A stretch of 20,151 nucleotides of DNA, from assembly GCF_946479605.1 (NCBI RefSeq), contig NZ_CAMLGT010000038.1, positions 1 through 20,151 of the forward strand, read 5' to 3'. The notes under the pieces were generated by a model. The model worked only from the letters and a program-made list of their open reading frames with translations, did not search any database and was not told the DNA's origin. This stretch comes from an uncultured Lacibacter sp. (lineage in GTDB: Bacteria > Bacteroidota > Bacteroidia > Chitinophagales > Chitinophagaceae). Made by a program: the position numbers and the translations under genes. Below are positions 6,633-15,096 of this stretch, in pieces (within the stretch, counting starts at the first letter, position 1; every line of letters starts with the position of its first letter).

Positions 6633-7262
6633 ATGGAACAAAAAGAAAGAATACAAAAGAAAGCACGTGAATTGTATCTCCGTTACGGCATCCGTTCAGT
6701 TTCAATGGACGATATAGCCAATAATCTGGGTATGAGTAAAAAAACCATTTACCAGTACTTTTCAGAAAAAGATGAACTGGTAACAGCGGTGATGGATGAT
6801 GAAGTGAATTTTACACAACACGAATGCAGCTTGTGTAAAAATGAAGCCCGCAATGCAGTGGAAGAGATCTTTCTTACCCTTGAACGTTTGTATGAACAGT
6901 TTTCGAACCTGAACCCGATGGTGTTGTATGATGCAGAAAAATTTCATCCCAAAGCATTTGAAAAGTTCAGGAAAATGAAAGAAGTGTTTTTGCTGGAAGT
7001 AGTGACGCATAATATACGCCGGGGTATTGCTGAAGAATTGTACCGTGATGATCTGAATGTGGAAATGATGGGACTTTACCGGGTGGAAACAATGATGGCT
7101 CCTTTTGCAATGGCAGCAGCGGCACCGGGCAAATACAGTTTTGTAGATGTAGCACGGGAAACAATGGAACATTTCCTGTTTGGATTATCTACTATTAAAG
7201 GTCATAAGCTCATCAGCAAGTACCGGGAAGAAATGAAAAAAAAACAACAACATAAACCTTAA
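6633..7262 (+). CDS. TetR/AcrR-family repressor of the efflux operon
   Basis: This is a 209-residue protein. An in-frame ATG at 6564 would add 23 residues, but those codons run through the operator and promoter, so the start at 6633 (MEQKERIQKKARELY) is chosen. The N-terminal helix-turn-helix spans about 24-45 (SMDDIANNLGMSKKTIYQYF), as in the family, followed by an all-helical ligand domain. A CSLC pair (C65, C68) at the start of that domain is unusual and could sense thiols or metals. The gene leads into TolC-like, adaptor and RND genes on the same strand, and an 11-bp inverted repeat covers its promoter, so it very likely represses itself and the pump. The ligand is unknown. Confidence 0.9.
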   Translation: MEQKERIQKKARELYLRYGIRSVSMDDIANNLGMSKKTIYQYFSEKDELVTAVMDDEVNFTQHECSLCKNEARNAVEEIFLTLERLYEQFSNLNPMVLYDAEKFHPKAFEKFRKMKEVFLLEVVTHNIRRGIAEELYRDDLNVEMMGLYRVETMMAPFAMAAAAPGKYSFVDVARETMEHFLFGLSTIKGHKLISKYREEMKKKQQHKP

Positions 7263-7338
7263 CATCCATACTAACGCCTGCAGGATTGTAAAATGCCCGG
7301 CAACGGATAGATGGCTGATCACTAACTAAAGACAAGCG

Positions 7339-8757
7339 ATGAAGAAAACAACAACAAGGAACAAGTGGCTCGTGTTTGCACTGCTGCTGCTTGGTTTCCA
7401 AACAACCAAAGCGCAAACAGAATATAACCTATCAGTAAAAGAAGCAGTAGACCTGGCATTAAAAAATGTTGCTGACATTAAAAACCTGCGCATTGATTCG
7501 CTTAACCAGGAAGCCATGAACAAAGAGATCGTGGGATCAGCACTTCCGCAGGTAAGCGGCAGTGCACAGGTGGCACATTATCTTACGTTGCCGAAAGTAT
7601 TATTTCCAAGTGCAGGCCGTACAGACATTTACAGCGTGCTTAATCAAGAAGGTGTTAAAGACGGAAGCGGTAATACCATTGCCGCAAAACAGGAATTTGC
7701 TGTACAGGAATTTTCTTTTGTACAACCCTGGAACGTAACTGCAGGTGTAAGCTTAAACCAGCTTTTATTTCAACCGGATGTATTTGTGGGACTGATTGCC
7801 CGCAAAACTTCTATTGAATATGCAACAGAGAGCATTAAAGTACAGGAAGAAAAAACACGTGAGCAGGTACAGAAAGCCTATTACCAGATATTAATTGCCG
7901 AACAGCAACTGGGTGTACTGCAACAAACATTAAAGCGTTTTGAAAAACTCCTGAGCGACCAGGAACAATTATTTAAAAATGGCTTTATTGAAAAGCTTGA
8001 CATTGATAAAACAACCGTAAGTTTTAATAACACCAAATCAACCGAAACGCAATTACGAAACATGATCGAGCTGGGCTATGCTGCCTTGAAATTCAGCATG
8101 GGTTTAAACCAGAACGATAAAGTTGTGTTGACTGAAAAACTTTCCTCGCAATCAGTAAAAGAAAACATACTTAACGATGGTTCATTTAATTACAATAACC
8201 GCAGCGAAGTACGTTTACTCAACACTGTGCAAAAATTACAGGAGCTGGATGTAAAACGTCATCGCCTCGGGTACTTACCCACGCTGGCTTTCTTTTACCA
8301 ATTTCAACAACAAGGTATGCTCAACAAAAACTTTTCTGCTTTTACCGGACAGAACTGGTTTTGGTTTAACTCAAACATGATCGGGCTCAACCTCACTGTC
8401 CCCATCTTCGATGGTTTTCAACGTAAGTATAAAATACAGCAGTCGAGATATACACTGGAGAAAACTGCTAACACACTTGAAAATGTGAAGAAGGCTATTG
8501 ATATGGAACGTACATCGGCACAGATCAATCTGAAAAACGCCATCCTGAACATGGATGCACAACAGAAAAACCTGGAGCTTGCAGAACGTGTGTATAACAC
8601 CACCAAGAAAAAATACGAGCAGGGTGTTGGCAGCAGCTTTGAAGTGTTGCAGGCCGATACAGAATTGCAACGTGCAAATGGTAACTACTTTGATGCTTTG
8701 TACAATGCGGTTGTTGCACGTATCAACTATTTTAAATCCATTGGACAGTTAAACTAA
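7339..8757 (+). CDS. TolC-family outer-membrane efflux channel
   Basis: This 472-residue protein starts with a signal peptide (hydrophobic 11-20, cleavage near TKAQ). Two repeated halves follow, each with long helices rich in Gln, Glu and Lys, as in the OEP/TolC family: YNLSVKEAVDLALKN at the mature start, LGLNLTVPIFDGFQRK where the second half begins, and a C-terminal KYEQGVGSSFEVLQADTEL block. Three copies would form the outer-membrane and periplasmic tunnel of a tripartite pump. It lies 76 bases after tetR with no evident promoter or terminator between, and 30 bases before the adaptor gene, so it is part of one efflux operon. Confidence 0.93.
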   Translation: MKKTTTRNKWLVFALLLLGFQTTKAQTEYNLSVKEAVDLALKNVADIKNLRIDSLNQEAMNKEIVGSALPQVSGSAQVAHYLTLPKVLFPSAGRTDIYSVLNQEGVKDGSGNTIAAKQEFAVQEFSFVQPWNVTAGVSLNQLLFQPDVFVGLIARKTSIEYATESIKVQEEKTREQVQKAYYQILIAEQQLGVLQQTLKRFEKLLSDQEQLFKNGFIEKLDIDKTTVSFNNTKSTETQLRNMIELGYAALKFSMGLNQNDKVVLTEKLSSQSVKENILNDGSFNYNNRSEVRLLNTVQKLQELDVKRHRLGYLPTLAFFYQFQQQGMLNKNFSAFTGQNWFWFNSNMIGLNLTVPIFDGFQRKYKIQQSRYTLEKTANTLENVKKAIDMERTSAQINLKNAILNMDAQQKNLELAERVYNTTKKKYEQGVGSSFEVLQADTELQRANGNYFDALYNAVVARINYFKSIGQLN

Positions 8758-8787
8758 ATCATCAACCATTACTATAAACAAAAGATT

Positions 8788-9957
8788 ATGAAACGCATAT
8801 TTCAATACACAATTATTGCTGGTTTTGCAGTGCTGCTGGTTTCTTGCGGAGCAGGTGCAAAAGAAAAGAAAGGATCTTTGGGAGAGAAAAAGGCAACACT
8901 TGAACAACTGAAAAAAGAACAGACAACACTCGCAACAAAGATCAAAACACTGGAAGAAGAAATTGCGAAACTTGATACTGCTGCAGGCGCAAACGACAGG
9001 GCAAAACTGATTGCTGTGTTGCCAGTAACAACAGAAGATTTTTCGCACTATATCGATCTGCAGGGAAGAATTGATGCAGACAATATTTCCTACATCGCTC
9101 CTCCTAACGGACAAGGTGGTGTTGTAACAGACATTTATATTAAAGAAGGACAGTTTGTAAAGAAAGGTCAACTGGTGCTGAAAATGGATGACAAAATTCT
9201 CCGTCAGCAAATTAAAGTGTACGAAACTCAATTAGGACTGGCAAAAGAATTATACAACCGTACCAAAAACCTGTGGGATCAGAACATTGGTACAGAAGTA
9301 CAGTTACTGCAGGCTAAAGCGCAGGTAGAAGGTTTGGAACGCCAGATAGCAACAGCCAATGAACAGATCAAACTGTTTACTGTTTATTCACCCGTGGCCG
9401 GTATTGCTGATATTGTAAATATTAAAGTAGGCGAATTGTTTATTGGTGCAAATGCAGCAGGCTTTCAGATTCGCATTGTAAACAACAGTACGCTGAAAGC
9501 GGTAGTTGAAGTTCCTGAAAACTACATGAGCCGTGTGCGTGTAGGCAGCCCCGTTATTGTAGCAGTGCCTGATATGAATCAAACGTACAACTCTACCGTG
9601 AAGCTTTCTTCACAGATCATTAATCCAAACTCACGCACATTCACTATTGAAGCTGCCATACCCGGAGGCACTGTTCGTCCTAATTCAGTAGCTGCTGTAC
9701 GGATTAAAGATTACAGTGCACCGAATGCAGTTGTGATCCCTGTTAACCTTGTACAAACAGATGACAAAGGCAAGTATGTATACATCGTGGAGAAAGACGG
9801 TAAAGGTCGCAGCGTAGCCATTAAGAAACCGGTGGTTGTGGGTGAAGCGTATGGCGATAAGATCGAGATCAAATCGGGTTTACAGGCAGGTATGCAATTG
9901 ATCTCTGAAGGTTACCAATCAATTTACGACAAACAGGTTGTAACCATTGGACAATAA
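8788..9957 (+). CDS. RND efflux periplasmic adaptor (HlyD/AcrA-type lipoprotein)
   Basis: The 389-residue protein has a lipobox LVSC giving lipid-modified C20. Between about 30 and 65 an extra Lys/Glu heptad-like stretch precedes the barrel domains and probably forms a coiled coil, which typical adaptors lack. Then come the biotinyl-lipoyl half with GGVVTDIYIKEGQFVKKGQL, a helical hairpin (about 145-190) and the second lipoyl half with TVYSPVAGIADIVNIKVGE, followed by beta-barrel and membrane-proximal domains (GKYVYIVEKDGKG). It links the inner-membrane RND pump to the TolC-like channel. The gene lies between those two partners. Confidence 0.93.
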   Translation: MKRIFQYTIIAGFAVLLVSCGAGAKEKKGSLGEKKATLEQLKKEQTTLATKIKTLEEEIAKLDTAAGANDRAKLIAVLPVTTEDFSHYIDLQGRIDADNISYIAPPNGQGGVVTDIYIKEGQFVKKGQLVLKMDDKILRQQIKVYETQLGLAKELYNRTKNLWDQNIGTEVQLLQAKAQVEGLERQIATANEQIKLFTVYSPVAGIADIVNIKVGELFIGANAAGFQIRIVNNSTLKAVVEVPENYMSRVRVGSPVIVAVPDMNQTYNSTVKLSSQIINPNSRTFTIEAAIPGGTVRPNSVAAVRIKDYSAPNAVVIPVNLVQTDDKGKYVYIVEKDGKGRSVAIKKPVVVGEAYGDKIEIKSGLQAGMQLISEGYQSIYDKQVVTIGQ

Positions 9958-10049
9958 ATATTGCAACAGTCTCTGACGAATTAGTATGTGACCATTCTAA
10001 TGGAACAGGGATGTTGTATAACCAAATGCTGACTATATAATCTTTTTAT

Positions 10050-13000
10050 ATGCAATCAAACATAATAGAAGGGCTTAGTAAAAAGTTCAAGGAGTTTAAA
10101 CCAACGAGCTGGAGTGTTGATAACCGCACTGCTATTTATATCGTTACCATCCTTGTAACTCTTTATGGCCTGTATAAGTTTAATACACTTCCTAAAGAAC
10201 AATATCCGGATATTGTTGTACCTACCATTTCTGTAGTAACAGTGTATGTAGGTAACTCACCGGCCGATATTGAAAACCTGGTAACACGCCCCATTGAAAA
10301 ACAAATTAAAAGCATCAGTGGCGCACGTGTTATTAAAGTACAATCTACTTCGCAGCAGGATTATTCCATGATTGTTGTGGAATTTGATACAGATGTAAAA
10401 ACAGATCTTGCAAAACAGAAAGTGAAAGATGCGGTGGATAAAGCAAAGACCGATCTTCCACAGAATCTTACATCACAACCCGATGTACAGGAATTTGCTT
10501 TCAGCGAAATGCCTATCATGTTTGTAAACATCAGCGGTGAGTATGATGGTGTACGTTTGAAACATTATGCCGATAAAATTCAGGACCGCTTTGAAGAACT
10601 GAAAGAGATCACACGTGCAGATATTGTGGGTGCACCTGAACGTGAAATACAGGTGAATGTTGATCCTTACCGCATGGCAGGTGCTAAAGTAACTTTTGGT
10701 GATATACAAAATGCCATTGCACGGGAAAACAGCGACATTACTGCCGGCCAGATTGAAAGTGGTGAAATGAAACGCACCATCCGTATTCGTGGACAGTTTA
10801 AAACGGTGTATGATCTAAACAACATCATTGTAAAAAATGTAAGTGGAGCCCCTGTCTACCTGAAAGATATTGCTTCATTAAAAGACACGGTAAAGGAACT
10901 GGAAAGTTTTGCACGTTTGGATGGTAAGAATGTGATTACACTCAACATTGTAAAACGCAGTGGTGAAAACCTGATCAATACTGCCGATAAGATCAAAGCA
11001 ACGGTTACACAGATGCAGCAGAATGATGAGTTACCGAAAGACCTGAAAGTAACCATTACCGGCGATCAGAGTAAGCAAACAAAAACATCATTCAACGAGT
11101 TGGTGAATACCATCATCATTGGTTTCATTCTTGTATTGCTGATCCTGATGTTCTTTATGGGTGTAACAAATGCCTTCTTCGTGGCATTGAGTGTACCACT
11201 AAGTGTGTTTGTGGCCTTCCTCTTTTTACCGGTAGCCGATTTTATTGTTGGCGGGAGTGTTACACTCAACTTCATTGTATTATTTGCGCTGTTGTTTGGT
11301 CTTGGTATTATTGTGGATGATGCGATTGTAGTAATTGAAAATACACACCGTATTTATCATAACGGCCGTGTACCAATTGTACGAAGCGCAAAAGAAGCAG
11401 CAGGTGAAGTGTTTATTCCGGTGTTGGCAGGTACTGCAACAACATTAGCACCATTCTTCCCGCTGTTGTTCTGGAAAGGTATCATTGGTAAGTTCATGAT
11501 CTACCTGCCAACGATGTTGATCCTTACGCTTGCAGCTTCATTGATCGTAGCCTTTATCATCAACCCTGTATTTGCTGTAAGCTTTATGAAGCCGGAAGGC
11601 AGAAAATATGATGATGAAAAGAAAGCCATCTTCCGCAAACCTTACTGGTGGGCATTCTGGGGAATTGGTATCCTCATGCATGTTATCGGTAATCACGGCA
11701 CAGGTAATCTGTTATTCTTTATGGCATTGATAGGTATACTGAATCGTTTTGTATTGCGTGATGCCATCTACTTCTTCCAGGAAAGAGTGTTACCCGGTTT
11801 AATGAACCGTTATGAAAAACTCTTACGCTGGATATTAAAAGGCTATCGTCCCGTATGGGCATTCGTATCATTGTTTGTGTTATTCCTTATATCGGCTGTT
11901 GCACTTTTCATGAGTGTTGCTGCCGGCAGAACAAAGACAACGTTCTTCCCCAGTGGTGATCCCAACTTTATTTATGTGTATTTAAAAATGCCTGTTGGTA
12001 CTGATGTAAAATATACCGACAGCATTACCCGTTCATTGGAACAGAAAGTGTTTAAGATACTCGAGAAAGAAAAACCGGGCGCTGAAGGTTCTATTGTTGA
12101 AAGTATTATTGCCAATGTTGCAGTAAGTGCCAATAACCCGATGGATAATAACAGAAGTACGCAACCTAACCTGGGACGTATACAGGTTTCATTTGTTGAG
12201 TTTGAAAAACGTCATGGCAAATCAACAGCACCTTATCTTGATGAAATACGGAAGAGTATTAAAAATATTCCCGGTGCTTCCATTAGTGTGGAGCAGGAAC
12301 AAGGTGGACCTCCCACTGAACCTCCGGTGAACATTGAAGTAACAGGTGAAGATTTTGATGCCATTGCAAAAGTGGCTACCAACCTCTACAACTATCTTGA
12401 CACAAACCGTGTGGAAGGTATTGAAAACCTGCAGCTGGATGTTGATCTGCACAATCCAGAGATAACAGTAAGCATCGATCGTGAACGTGCATTGATCGAA
12501 GGCGTGAGTACAGGGCAAGTGGGTATGGAAATCCGTACTGCCTTGTTTGGAAGTGAAGTAAGTAAACTGAAAGAAGGTGATGATGAATATAAAATTCAAT
12601 TGCGTTACAGCGATCTGCAGCGTAACAACATTACCGACCTGATGAATATGAAGATCACCTTCCGTGATTTTAATACAGGACAGATCAAACAAGTACCTAT
12701 TGGTGCCATTGCAAAGTTTGATTACACCAGTACAAGCGGTGGAGTGAAGCGTAAGAATTTTAAACGCACCATTCAACTGCAATCGAACATTGCAGATCCT
12801 ACACAGGCTGCACCAATTAATGCAGCGCTAAAAACAAAGATCGATGCATTTAAAGCCTTTACAAGATTGCCTGAAGGTGTTAGCATTCGTCAAAGTGGTC
12901 AAAGCGAACAGGAAGCTGAAACATCGCAATTCCTTTTAACTGCTTTCATTCTGGCTATTGCTTTGATTTTCCTCATCCTGGTATTGCAGTTTAACAGTAT

Positions 13001-13631
13001 GAGTAAACCGTTCATTGTTACAACTGAGATCTTCTTCAGCATCATAGGTGTATTGATCGGTTATGTTATCACCGGGCAAACAATTGCCACCATCATGTTC
13101 CTGGTTGGTATCGTTGGTCTTGCAGGTATTGTAATCAAGAATGGTATTCTGCTGATTGAATTTACCGATGAGTTGCGTGGCCGTGGTTATAAAACACGTG
13201 AAGCTGCTATCCAGGCAGGTAAGATCAGGATCATTCCTGTATTGCTTACAGCATTGGCAACCATGCTTGGCTTGTTACCGCTGGCTGTTGGGTTCAATAT
13301 CGATTTCGTATCGTTCTTCCAACATCTCAATCCAAAGATCTTCTTTGGTGGTGATAGTGTAGTGTTCTGGGGTCCATTAAGCTGGACGATCATTTATGGT
13401 TTGATCTTCGCTTTCTTCTTAACACTGATGATGGTACCAAGTATGTACATTATCTCCGAACGTTTAAGAAGACCAATGGAGCAGTTCTATGGAACAAAAT
13501 ACATTGCATTGCTTGGCTTCCTCGGTCCTTTCTTCTTCATCTTTGTAGGAATCATGTTCCTTGGAAGAAGGTTACAAGGCAAGCGTGTATGGCTTGGTCA
13601 GCAGCGTAAAACAGTTGCTTCGAAAGTATAA
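10050..13631 (+). CDS. RND-family efflux pump permease, enlarged form
   Basis: The 1193-residue inner-membrane proton antiporter is of the AcrB/HAE1 type. The essential acidic pair in helix 4 is present (D423, D424 in IIVDDAIVVIENTHR), as is the helix-10 lysine (K1030 in GIVIKNGILLIEFTDEL). It is about 140 residues longer than usual. The extra material is at about 510-595, between helix 6 and the central amphipathic helix, with two added hydrophobic segments (one reads WWAFWGIGILMHVIG). There is also a stretch before helix 12 (about 1087-1113) and an added C-terminal hydrophobic segment (LLGFLGPFFFIFVGIMFLG). It works with the preceding adaptor and channel and is followed by a strong terminator. 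The substrate is unknown. Confidence 0.94.
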   Translation: MQSNIIEGLSKKFKEFKPTSWSVDNRTAIYIVTILVTLYGLYKFNTLPKEQYPDIVVPTISVVTVYVGNSPADIENLVTRPIEKQIKSISGARVIKVQSTSQQDYSMIVVEFDTDVKTDLAKQKVKDAVDKAKTDLPQNLTSQPDVQEFAFSEMPIMFVNISGEYDGVRLKHYADKIQDRFEELKEITRADIVGAPEREIQVNVDPYRMAGAKVTFGDIQNAIARENSDITAGQIESGEMKRTIRIRGQFKTVYDLNNIIVKNVSGAPVYLKDIASLKDTVKELESFARLDGKNVITLNIVKRSGENLINTADKIKATVTQMQQNDELPKDLKVTITGDQSKQTKTSFNELVNTIIIGFILVLLILMFFMGVTNAFFVALSVPLSVFVAFLFLPVADFIVGGSVTLNFIVLFALLFGLGIIVDDAIVVIENTHRIYHNGRVPIVRSAKEAAGEVFIPVLAGTATTLAPFFPLLFWKGIIGKFMIYLPTMLILTLAASLIVAFIINPVFAVSFMKPEGRKYDDEKKAIFRKPYWWAFWGIGILMHVIGNHGTGNLLFFMALIGILNRFVLRDAIYFFQERVLPGLMNRYEKLLRWILKGYRPVWAFVSLFVLFLISAVALFMSVAAGRTKTTFFPSGDPNFIYVYLKMPVGTDVKYTDSITRSLEQKVFKILEKEKPGAEGSIVESIIANVAVSANNPMDNNRSTQPNLGRIQVSFVEFEKRHGKSTAPYLDEIRKSIKNIPGASISVEQEQGGPPTEPPVNIEVTGEDFDAIAKVATNLYNYLDTNRVEGIENLQLDVDLHNPEITVSIDRERALIEGVSTGQVGMEIRTALFGSEVSKLKEGDDEYKIQLRYSDLQRNNITDLMNMKITFRDFNTGQIKQVPIGAIAKFDYTSTSGGVKRKNFKRTIQLQSNIADPTQAAPINAALKTKIDAFKAFTRLPEGVSIRQSGQSEQEAETSQFLLTAFILAIALIFLILVLQFNSMSKPFIVTTEIFFSIIGVLIGYVITGQTIATIMFLVGIVGLAGIVIKNGILLIEFTDELRGRGYKTREAAIQAGKIRIIPVLLTALATMLGLLPLAVGFNIDFVSFFQHLNPKIFFGGDSVVFWGPLSWTIIYGLIFAFFLTLMMVPSMYIISERLRRPMEQFYGTKYIALLGFLGPFFFIFVGIMFLGRRLQGKRVWLGQQRKTVASKV

Positions 13632-13654
13632 TTTATGAGAACCATCCTTATAAT

Positions 13655-13684
13655 AAACCCTCTTCTTTCTGGAGAGGGTTTTTC
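13655..13684 (+). terminator. Terminator of the efflux operon
   Basis: A 9-bp stem, AAACCCTCT (13655-13663) with AGAGGGTTT (13673-13681), is followed by a T-rich tail, 24 bases after the RND stop codon. Confidence 0.9.
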
Positions 13685-13713
13685 TTTTTCCATTAACAAA
13701 ATAATTCAGTAAC

Positions 13714-13721
13714 TATATTCG
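13714..13721 (+). promoter_or_regulatory. Probable -7 element of the AIM24-family gene
   Basis: TATATTCG differs from TAnnTTTG at one position and lies 33 bases before the ATG at 13755. No strong -33 element is seen. Confidence 0.35.
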
Positions 13722-13754
13722 TCTTAAAAGTAATTTCACACAAAAATTATCATC

Positions 13755-14552
13755 ATGGCACAGGCACACGAAATTGATTACCGTATTGTAGGAGAAGAAA
13801 TGCAGTATGTGGAAATTGAACTTGATCCCAACGAAACAGCTGTTGCGGAAGCAGGCAGTTTTATGTTGATGGATGAAGGTATACAAATGCAAACCATTTT
13901 TGGCGATGGCAGTGCCAATGCACCAACTGGTGTTTTAGGCAAACTCTTCAGCGCAGGTAAACGTTTACTCACCGGCGAAAGTTTATTCATGACAGCATAT
14001 ACCAATATTGCACATGGTAAGAAGCGTGTAAGTTTTGCATCGCCTTATCCCGGCAAAATCATTCCGCTCGATCTGTTACGTTTAGGCGGCCCCGTTGTCT
14101 GCCAGAAAGATGCTTTTCTCTGCGCAGCTAAAGGCGTAAGTGTTGGCATTGCATTGCAGCGTAAACTTGGCACCGGTTTGTTTGGTGGAGAAGGTTTTAT
14201 TATGCAAAAACTGGAAGGTGACGGAATGGCTTTTGTACATGCAGGTGGTCATGTGTTTGAACGTGAACTGCAGCCCGGCGAATTGGTGAAGATCGATACC
14301 GGTTGCGTTGTTGCTTACACCCATACAGTTGACTTTGATATACAATTCGTAGGCGGTATTAAAAATACCATCTTCGGTGGCGAAGGTTTGTTCTTTGCAA
14401 CATTGCGTGGCCCCGGTAAAGTATGGATACAAACATTGCCCGTATCAAGATTGGCCAGCCGCATTCTCTCCTATGGTACAACCAACCGTAAAGAAGAAGG
14501 AAGTATTTTAGGTGGTATTGGCAATTTGCTGGATGGAGATGGGTTTAGATAA
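13755..14552 (+). CDS. AIM24/TIGR00266-family protein
   Basis: The 265-residue, mostly beta protein contains the family pattern: an early [23 protein letters not shown], a mid [21 protein letters not shown], and a late [20 protein letters not shown]. The length is normal for the TIGR00266 group of the AIM24 family (also called tryptophan RNA-binding attenuator-like). No signal peptide or membrane helix is seen, so it is probably cytosolic. Its molecular function is not known; mitochondrial AIM24 in yeast supports inner-membrane organisation, which may not transfer to bacteria. It stands alone between two terminators. Confidence 0.9.
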   Translation: MAQAHEIDYRIVGEEMQYVEIELDPNETAVAEAGSFMLMDEGIQMQTIFGDGSANAPTGVLGKLFSAGKRLLTGESLFMTAYTNIAHGKKRVSFASPYPGKIIPLDLLRLGGPVVCQKDAFLCAAKGVSVGIALQRKLGTGLFGGEGFIMQKLEGDGMAFVHAGGHVFERELQPGELVKIDTGCVVAYTHTVDFDIQFVGGIKNTIFGGEGLFFATLRGPGKVWIQTLPVSRLASRILSYGTTNRKEEGSILGGIGNLLDGDGFR

Positions 14553-14591
14553 GTAAGTTCATTCATAGTTGTCGTTCCTCGGAATCGCAAG

Positions 14592-14627
14592 AACAAAAAG
14601 CCGGAAAAATTTTTCCGGCTTTTTGTT
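14592..14627 (+). terminator. Terminator after the AIM24-family gene (perfect 36-base palindrome)
   Basis: Two 18-base arms (14592-14609 and 14610-14627) are exact reverse complements with a GCCGG core and end in T-rich sequence. The last bases overlap the -33 element proposed for arsR. Being symmetric, it can work on either strand. Confidence 0.85.
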
Positions 14628-14658
14628 TGGAAATCTGAAATGATTAATCGTATATTTG
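14626..14658 (+). promoter_or_regulatory. Promoter of the ars operon
   Basis: TTTG (14626-14629) and TATATTTG (14651-14658), spaced 21 bases apart, match the Bacteroidota promoter consensus. Transcription would begin near 14664, giving a leader of about 68 bases before arsR. The leader holds a stem (14671-14678 with 14685-14692) followed by TTTCTTT that could act as an attenuator. Confidence 0.68.
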
Positions 14659-14662
14659 CGAT
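14647..14662 (+). promoter_or_regulatory. ArsR-type operator 1, over the -7 element
   Basis: ATCGTATATTTGCGAT is an inverted repeat, ATCG...CGAT, that fully covers the -7 element. The same ATCGT-N6-RCGAT layout recurs at 14709-14724, which makes a chance match less likely. The probable ligand is the adjacent ArsR. Confidence 0.6.
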
Positions 14663-14708
14663 ATAAGTTTAAAGACGATCCGATTCGTCTTTTTCTTTCA
14701 TCAGGTTC

Positions 14709-14724
14709 ATCGTAAAAAAACGAT
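14709..14724 (+). promoter_or_regulatory. ArsR-type operator 2, just before the arsR start
   Basis: ATCGTAAAAAAACGAT is a perfect 5-bp inverted repeat with a 6-base spacer, seven bases before the arsR ATG. Its centre is 62 bases from that of operator 1, about six helical turns. It also occupies the ribosome-loading region of arsR. Confidence 0.55.
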
Positions 14725-14731
14725 AAATAAA

Positions 14732-15064
14732 ATGGCCGTTCATAAAAAAGAAGAGTTCAGTACAAAAGAGCAAAACCTGGCTGCATTTGCAAAAGCAATC
14801 AGTCACCCGGCACGTATTGCCATATTAAGTGTATTGGCAAAACGCAACCAATGTATTTGCGGTGAAATTGTAGAAGTGTTGCCATTGGCACAAAGCACCG
14901 TAAGCCAGCATTTGAAAGAATTAAAAACCGCTGGACTTATCGATGGTGAAACCGATGGCCCCCGCAGCTGTTACTGCATTAACTGGAAAGCATTCGAAAA
15001 ATTTAATACCGAATTTCATTCGCTTTTTGAAAAACTGAAAGAAGCGAATGCCAAATGCTGTTAA
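14732..15064 (+). CDS. arsR: ArsR/SmtB-family arsenic-responsive repressor
   Basis: The 110-residue winged helix-turn-helix protein has HPARIAILSVLA (25-36), the metal-site helix NQCICGEIVEVL (39-50) with C41 and C43 in place of the ELCVCDL motif of E. coli ArsR, and the recognition helix AQSTVSQHLKELKTAGLI (53-70). Two further Cys pairs occur, C80/C82 (SCYC) and the C-terminal C109/C110. This family leaves its DNA when trivalent arsenic or antimony binds the cysteines. It is followed at 32 bases by arsM, which supports arsenic as the inducer. Two operator-like repeats lie upstream. Confidence 0.9.
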   Translation: MAVHKKEEFSTKEQNLAAFAKAISHPARIAILSVLAKRNQCICGEIVEVLPLAQSTVSQHLKELKTAGLIDGETDGPRSCYCINWKAFEKFNTEFHSLFEKLKEANAKCC

Positions 15065-15096
15065 TCATTCAACCTTCATCATTAAAAACAAACAAC

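Noticed and set aside
6762..7172. 136-residue minus-strand frame inside tetR
   Set aside because: Its His/Cys/Phe-rich composition is typical of a shadow frame, opposite a clear TetR gene.
8749..9231. 160-residue minus-strand frame over the adaptor gene
   Set aside because: It is Cys- and Phe-rich, as expected from the reverse complement of Lys/Glu/Thr-rich coding sequence, and shows no motif. The plus-strand adaptor is unmistakable.
10000..10032. Ten-codon frame with a CC pair (MEQGCCITKC) between the adaptor and RND genes
   Set aside because: It looks superficially like the Cys-rich mini-ORF of the ars operon, but has no related sequence next to it and no terminator context. Frames of ten codons are expected by chance.
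12222..12782. 186-residue minus-strand frame inside the RND gene
   Set aside because: It is antisense to a highly conserved pump gene, has no recognisable domain, and has no promoter signal.
15055..15096. Earlier ATG for arsM overlapping the end of arsR
   Set aside because: The 14 added residues are low in similarity to ArsM N-termini, and the Met at 15097 begins the usual family sequence. Translational coupling remains possible but is not supported.
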